A DNA stretch of 64,000 nt from Stenotrophomonas maltophilia (GTDB taxonomy: Bacteria; Pseudomonadota; Gammaproteobacteria; Xanthomonadales; Xanthomonadaceae). The notes beneath the pieces were generated by a model that worked only from the letters and a program-made list of their open reading frames with translations, searched no databases and was not told where the DNA came from. Below are positions 60,487-64,000 of the stretch, one piece after another (the stretch's first letter is position 1; each line of letters opens with the position of its first letter). The translations under genes were made by a program, and so were the position numbers. Location of the stretch: contig DGLB01000054.1 of NCBI GenBank assembly GCA_002387845.1, positions 1 to 64,000 of the forward strand, written 5' to 3'.

Positions 60487-62049
60487 ATGTCCCTGATCAA
60501 GCCCCTTCGTTCCGCGCGCACGCCGCTGAGGTGTGCGTCCGTCATCCTGCTTGCCACTGCATTGGCGGGCTGCCAGTCCGTGCAAGCAGTCGATTCAGCC
60601 GCAGCGACGCCCGCACCGAAGAACATCATCGTGATGATCAATGACGGGGCCGGGTGGGGCGCCTGGGACGCGGCCGCGTACTGGCAGTACGGCAGCCGCG
60701 AAGGCGCGCCGTACGCGGATTTCCCGCAGCGCTTCGGGGTGACCACCTTCCCGCTCAACAGCAGCAGCCAGCCCACCGGCGAACAGACCCAGTCGATCAG
60801 TTACGACCCTGTGCGCGCCTGGGATGCCGCCGAGGTGCCAGCGGCGGACCTGCCATTCGTGGGCTACCAGTATCTGGCGTCCGTGGCCACCGACAGCGCC
60901 GCTGCCGGTACCGCGCTGTCTTCAGGCGTGAAGACTTACAACAACGCCATCAACTACAACAATCACGGCCGGCCGGTGGACTACAGCGCGCTGTGGGCCA
61001 AGCGGCGCGGCATGGCGACCGGGGTGGTGACCACAGTACCGTTCTCGCATGCCACGCCGGCCGCATTCGCCGCGCAGAACGAGTCGCGTAACAACTACCA
61101 CGCGCTGGCGCACCAGATGCTGTCGCAGGGCCACATGGACCTGGTGATGGGCGCGGGTGGCCCGGGTTATGACGTCAACGGCAAGCGGTGCCCGCAGGTA
61201 CCGGTGCCCAACAGGCTGGACGGCTGCGATACCCAGTGGCAGTACGTGTCGGAAGAGGACTGGCAGCAGCTGCAGGCCGGCACGACCATCGGTAACAACC
61301 CGGCCGGTCCGTGGCGGATGATTCGTAGCCGCGAAGACTTCAATCGCCTCGCCGAGGGCGAGCTGCCGGCCGACCGGCCGTTGATCGGCGTGGCCGAGGT
61401 GGCCAACACGCTGCAGCAGGCGCGGCAGGAGAAGGTGGTGGGCACGGATGCCAGCCTGCCCTCCGGCACCCGGGCCATCGACTCCGTGCCGGACCTGGCC
61501 ACCATGACCCGAGGAGCGCTGGATTTCCTCAAGCGCCGTTCGGACAAGGGCCTGTTCCTGATGGTGGAGGGCGGGGCAACCGACTGGTCCGCCCATACCA
61601 GCTCGTGCGGCACCGAATGGCATTACGGGGAGTGTGGGGACCAGCCGCAGTATGGCCGCCTGATTGAAGAGACCGTGGACTTCAACAACGCGGTCGCTGC
61701 AGTGGTGGCATGGATCGAGGCGAACGGCGGCTGGGAGCGGAACCTGCTGATTGTCACCACCGACCACGACAACAGCCTGCCGATGGGGGTAGAGGCCCAG
61801 CAGGTGGCGTTTGCGCCAGTGAAGAACAACGGGCGCGGGAAGATGCCGGGTTTCAGCTTCCGGCCGACCGGGAATCACTCCAATGCGCTGGTGCCGTTGT
61901 GGGCGAGGGGCGTTGGGGCAGATCGGTTTGCTGCGCGGGTGCAAGGTGTGGATGCCGGGTACCGCGAGCATGTGCAGTTGAATGACGGGCGGTATGTCGA
62001 CAACACCGATGTGGCGCGGGTGGTGCGTGAGGTGATTGAGGCACCGTGA
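60487..62049 (+). CDS. Alkaline phosphatase, lipoprotein type
   Basis: 520 residues starting MSLIKPLRSARTPLRCASVI with lipobox LAGCQS (acylated Cys about residue 28). The alkaline phosphatase fold is indicated by NIIVMINDGAGWGAWDA (first metal site), SVATDSAAAGTALSSGVKTYNNAI with the catalytic Ser in TDSAAAG, GLFLMVEGGATDWSAH (metal ligands), and LLIVTTDHDNSLPMG (D-H-D). Four extra Cys are in the TSSCGTEWHYGECGD and VNGKRCPQV...GCDTQW regions. It should release phosphate from monoesters in the periplasm, anchored to a membrane. A Pho-box-like repeat could not be shown convincingly. Divergent from kptA. Confidence 0.9.
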   Translation: MSLIKPLRSARTPLRCASVILLATALAGCQSVQAVDSAAATPAPKNIIVMINDGAGWGAWDAAAYWQYGSREGAPYADFPQRFGVTTFPLNSSSQPTGEQTQSISYDPVRAWDAAEVPAADLPFVGYQYLASVATDSAAAGTALSSGVKTYNNAINYNNHGRPVDYSALWAKRRGMATGVVTTVPFSHATPAAFAAQNESRNNYHALAHQMLSQGHMDLVMGAGGPGYDVNGKRCPQVPVPNRLDGCDTQWQYVSEEDWQQLQAGTTIGNNPAGPWRMIRSREDFNRLAEGELPADRPLIGVAEVANTLQQARQEKVVGTDASLPSGTRAIDSVPDLATMTRGALDFLKRRSDKGLFLMVEGGATDWSAHTSSCGTEWHYGECGDQPQYGRLIEETVDFNNAVAAVVAWIEANGGWERNLLIVTTDHDNSLPMGVEAQQVAFAPVKNNGRGKMPGFSFRPTGNHSNALVPLWARGVGADRFAARVQGVDAGYREHVQLNDGRYVDNTDVARVVREVIEAP

Positions 62050-62064
62050 TGGAGTGACGGTCGT

Positions 62065-62165
62065 GGTGCGGGCCGTTGATGCGAAGGCGAATGGCCACCG
62101 TTGCGGTGCGGGCCGTTGATGCGCGGGGTGCGAATGGCCACCGTTGCGGTGCGGGAACGATGATG
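62065..62165. repeat. Tandem repeat of about 40 bases after the alkaline phosphatase
   Basis: GGTGCGGGCCGTTGATGCG and CGAATGGCCACCGTTGC alternate: one full copy at 62065-62104, a second at 62105-62147 with a three-base insertion, and the beginning of a third. It directly adjoins a SMAG pair, like the repeat at 6975-7092. Confidence 0.72.
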
Positions 62166-62263
62166 TAGAGCCGGGCTTGCCCGGCTGCTTTTGGCGCGGT
62201 GTGGCCAGAAGCGTAGGCGGCCAGGGTTCCCCGCGAACAGCAGCCGGGCAAGCCCGGCTCTAC
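62165..62263. repeat. Facing SMAG/REP palindrome pair
   Basis: GTAGAGCCGGGCTTGCCCGG at 62165 and its inverted copy ending CTCTAC at 62263, about 50 bases apart. The right-hand GTAG (minus strand, 62263-62260) supplies the stop codon of the Zur-like gene. Confidence 0.85.
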
Positions 62264-62775
62264 GGGGACCCACATGTTCCGGGGGGCGGGGTTGGCCGGC
62301 ACCGCGCGCAGCGGCCCGAAATCTCCACGCTGTGTGATGCGGGCACGAAACCTGTGATGCGCGCCTGGTCCATCCAGTTCGCGCCAGTGTCGGGCCCATG
62401 CACGACCTGCACGCTGCAACATGCCTCGCACACCAGGTACGTGCACCGCGCAGACGATCCCGGCGGCACATACACATGCGCGTTGATCGAGTTCAACCGT
62501 ACCGCCCAACCCTGGTCCAGCAGAAAGTCCAGCGCCCGGTACACACTGGTGGGGGCGGCATTCGGCTGGGTGCGGCGAACTTCCTCCAGCACCGCGTATG
62601 CCTTCATTGGCACGCCCGTATCCGCCAGCACCTGCAACACGCGTTGGCGCATGGCGGTGAATACGAACCCGCGCTGTTCGCAAAGCGTCCGTATCGTCTG
62701 CAGGCCATCGCCTGCCACGGCTTCAGCGTGAACACGTGGACGTGGAGGCGGTGAAGGCGGCGGCGTACTGTGCAT
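62260..62775 (-). CDS. zur: Fur-family repressor, Zur-like
   Basis: 171 residues from MHSTPPPSPPPRPRVHAEAV. The Fur-family winged helix is seen: CEQRGFVFTAMRQRVLQVLADTGVPMKAYAVLEEVRRTQPNAAPTSVYRALDFLLDQGWAVRLNSINAHV. It also has the structural zinc pairs CEACCSV and CARC near the end. LNSINAHV and the absence of the usual Fur metal His cluster HHHDH favour zinc (Zur) over iron. It lies 14 bases after a methyltransferase gene and close to a TonB receptor of probable zinc uptake, which supports Zur. The Pro-rich N-terminal 10 residues are unusual. Stop codon within a SMAG element. Confidence 0.82.
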   Translation of the reverse strand: MHSTPPPSPPPRPRVHAEAVAGDGLQTIRTLCEQRGFVFTAMRQRVLQVLADTGVPMKAYAVLEEVRRTQPNAAPTSVYRALDFLLDQGWAVRLNSINAHVYVPPGSSARCTYLVCEACCSVQVVHGPDTGANWMDQARITGFVPASHSVEISGRCARCRPTPPPGTCGSP

Positions 62776-62789
62776 GAACGATGGCCTCC

Positions 62790-63545
62790 TCAGGCCGGCT
62801 CGGCAACCACGATGTAGTCATTGCCATGGGTCAGGCCCCCGAGCTGATGGCTGGCCGCCAACGCCCGCGCCTCCAGTTCGGCCACGTGCTGCAGCAACGC
62901 CACCGCCAGCCGACGATCCTGAAGTTTGTTCGCCGCCTGCGTGCACATTGCCAGCTGGCTCTGGATGAAGCGTGCGCCGTAGGTGATGGGGAGCACATGC
63001 GCATCGACAACGCGGAAGCTGGCGGCTTCCAGATGCCGCAGCGTCCAGTCCAGCGGGTATTCGCGATACGGGCTGTCGCCGGCCATCAGCAGGCACGCGT
63101 CACGCAGGCGGCCGATCTCGTTGATCAGGCGGCCGCTATCAGTATCGGGCAGGCCATGCACATACGGTTGCAGGCCGATCAGGTACAGCCGGCTGCGCAC
63201 CAGCGGGCGCAACCGGGGAAACAGCTTGTCCTGCCAATAGGGCGCAAAGCCTTCAATCGCGCCCAGCAGGTAGTCCGCCAGCACCACGTCAAACTGCTCG
63301 TCCTGCAGCAGCGCAGGATCCATCCAGTTGCCGGTGAGCAGGCGATCCTGCTCACGCATCGGCTGCTGCAGGGCGGTGTGGGTCTTCTCGCGCATCCGCT
63401 CCGAACCGGTCACCGCTGTCCAGCTTGCGCTGTCCAGCGACTCCAGCCAACGGATCGACGCCGGCCCGGTGCCGGCATCCAGCACAGTGCCCCACGGCCG
63501 ATGGCCGTGGAGCGCTGCAACCCGGTCATACAGGGTCAGGGTCAT
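62790..63545 (-). CDS. Class I SAM-dependent methyltransferase-like protein
   Basis: 251 residues from MTLTLYDRVAALHGHRPWGT. The S-adenosylmethionine motif I is GTVLDAGTGPASIRWLESL, followed by an acidic strand end FDVVLADYLLGAIEGFAPYW. The C-terminal FRVVDAHVLPITYGARFIQSQLAM contains the substrate-side helices. The target molecule is unknown. It sits between the TonB receptor (two bases upstream) and the zur-like gene (14 bases downstream), so it is probably co-regulated with zinc uptake. Methylation of a metallophore would be one possibility, with no direct evidence. Confidence 0.8.
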   Translation of the reverse strand: MTLTLYDRVAALHGHRPWGTVLDAGTGPASIRWLESLDSASWTAVTGSERMREKTHTALQQPMREQDRLLTGNWMDPALLQDEQFDVVLADYLLGAIEGFAPYWQDKLFPRLRPLVRSRLYLIGLQPYVHGLPDTDSGRLINEIGRLRDACLLMAGDSPYREYPLDWTLRHLEAASFRVVDAHVLPITYGARFIQSQLAMCTQAANKLQDRRLAVALLQHVAELEARALAASHQLGGLTHGNDYIVVAEPA

Positions 63546-63547
63546 GC

Positions 63548-64000
63548 TCAGAAGCGGTAGCTGAAGCCAACGGTCACGTTGCGACCCGGCTGCGGCACGG
63601 TGCTGGCCAGGAACGAGGCATGGTTCCAGACCTCTTCATTGAGCAGGTTGCTGCCGCGCACGAACACCTGGCTGTTGTGATTCGGCAGGTTGTACGCCAG
63701 GGTGAGGTTGAGCATGTCGTAGGAGGGCGATTCCACTTCGTACTCGGCGATGTCGCGCTGGCGATTCACCCGGTACAGCTCCAGCTCGGTATCCAGCTGG
63801 CCCAGCGTCAGGTTGGCGCGCCAGCCGAAGCGTGCGGCCGGTATGCGTGGCACGTTGCCACCGCCATCAGCGAAGCGGGCGCGGGTGCGGTCGCCGAACA
63901 GGGTGACCGAGAGCGCATCGGTGAACTGGTAGCCCAGCTCGGCCTCGACGCCGCGGAACTCCACGTCAGCCTGCGTGTACTTGATCAGGCGGAACGCTTC
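63548..64000 (-). CDS. TonB-dependent receptor, C-terminal part (ZnuD-like), 5' end outside window
   Basis: The frame is open from the right edge to the stop at 63548 (about 150 codons). Barrel strands are seen: VEFRGVEAELGYQFTDALSVTLFGDRTRARF, PRIPAARFGWRANLTLGQLDTELELYRVNRQRDIAEYEVESPSYDMLNLTLAYN and the TonB-receptor ending LNEEVWNHASFLASTVPQPGRNVTVGFSYRF with terminal Phe. PQPGRN before the last strand is typical of ZnuD-like zinc receptors. A Zur-like gene two places downstream supports zinc as substrate (inference). The plug domain and start lie beyond the window. Confidence 0.78.
   Translation of the reverse strand, partial: EAFRLIKYTQADVEFRGVEAELGYQFTDALSVTLFGDRTRARFADGGGNVPRIPAARFGWRANLTLGQLDTELELYRVNRQRDIAEYEVESPSYDMLNLTLAYNLPNHNSQVFVRGSNLLNEEVWNHASFLASTVPQPGRNVTVGFSYRF

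Overview
The window is high-GC, gene-dense chromosomal DNA from a gammaproteobacterium of the family Xanthomonadaceae, most likely Stenotrophomonas. The evidence is: (i) many short palindromes carrying the terminal tetranucleotide GTAG, matching the SMAG/REP elements known from S. maltophilia; (ii) a lysC-lysA fusion next to a murL-murD2 pair, a xanthomonad arrangement; (iii) several TonB-dependent receptors; and (iv) a maltose/maltodextrin locus of xanthomonad type. No rRNA, tRNA, CRISPR array, transposase or prophage was recognised.

Layout. 1-4.4 kb: the 5' part of an M20 peptidase, a ComEA-like DNA-binding protein, two tandem L,D-transpeptidases of different subfamilies, and a HutD-like protein. 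4.4-12.5 kb (minus strand): an iron locus of small membrane protein, TonB-dependent receptor, PepSY protein, DUF2271, DUF4198, ApbE flavinyltransferase and a membrane-anchored diflavin reductase. This looks like a transport-plus-reduction module in which ApbE could attach FMN to a partner. 12.5-16.1 kb: a PiuC/Fiu pair behind a good Fur box, again headed by a small membrane protein. 16.1-20 kb: a Rieske protein, an acetyltransferase, a secreted amidase and a Fur-box-preceded TonB. 20-25.4 kb: the SUF iron-sulfur operon (Rrf2 regulator, sufB, sufC, sufD, sufS).

25.5-30 kb holds single genes: SET-domain protein, DUF1439, a lipoprotein, an HU with a Lys/Ala-rich N-terminal tail, OsmC and PhzF. 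30-35.6 kb carries lysC-lysA, murL and murD2. MurD2 adds L-Glu to UDP-MurNAc-L-Ala and MurL then epimerises it, which gives D-Glu for peptidoglycan without glutamate racemase. 35.7-37.6 kb: a dienelactone hydrolase and a polyprenyl diphosphate synthase.

37.7-50.1 kb is a maltodextrin utilisation cluster: GH13 alpha-glucosidase, TonB-dependent receptor, GH97 glucosidase, and an operon of six-hairpin glycosidase, GPH-type transporter and secreted GH13 amylase. The same 14-bp palindrome, TGMATACGTATKCA, stands before all three transcription units. A LacI-family regulator at 55.8-56.8 kb is the obvious candidate to bind it.

50.2-56.8 kb: a double-domain KaiC-like ATPase overlapping a hybrid histidine kinase, an SseB-like protein, a DUF5694 protein, a small membrane protein and the LacI regulator. 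56.8-60.4 kb looks accessory: a 700-bp gene-free stretch rich in hairpins, a SymE-like toxin, a Phd-like antitoxin/zeta-toxin pair whose toxin has an aberrant 3' end, and an RNA-linked pair (KptA 2'-phosphotransferase plus DEDD exonuclease). 60.5-64 kb: a lipoprotein alkaline phosphatase, then a probable zinc locus (TonB-dependent receptor, methyltransferase, Zur-like repressor) running off the right edge.

Most reading frames antisense to these genes are long only because of the GC-rich third codon positions and were left out.
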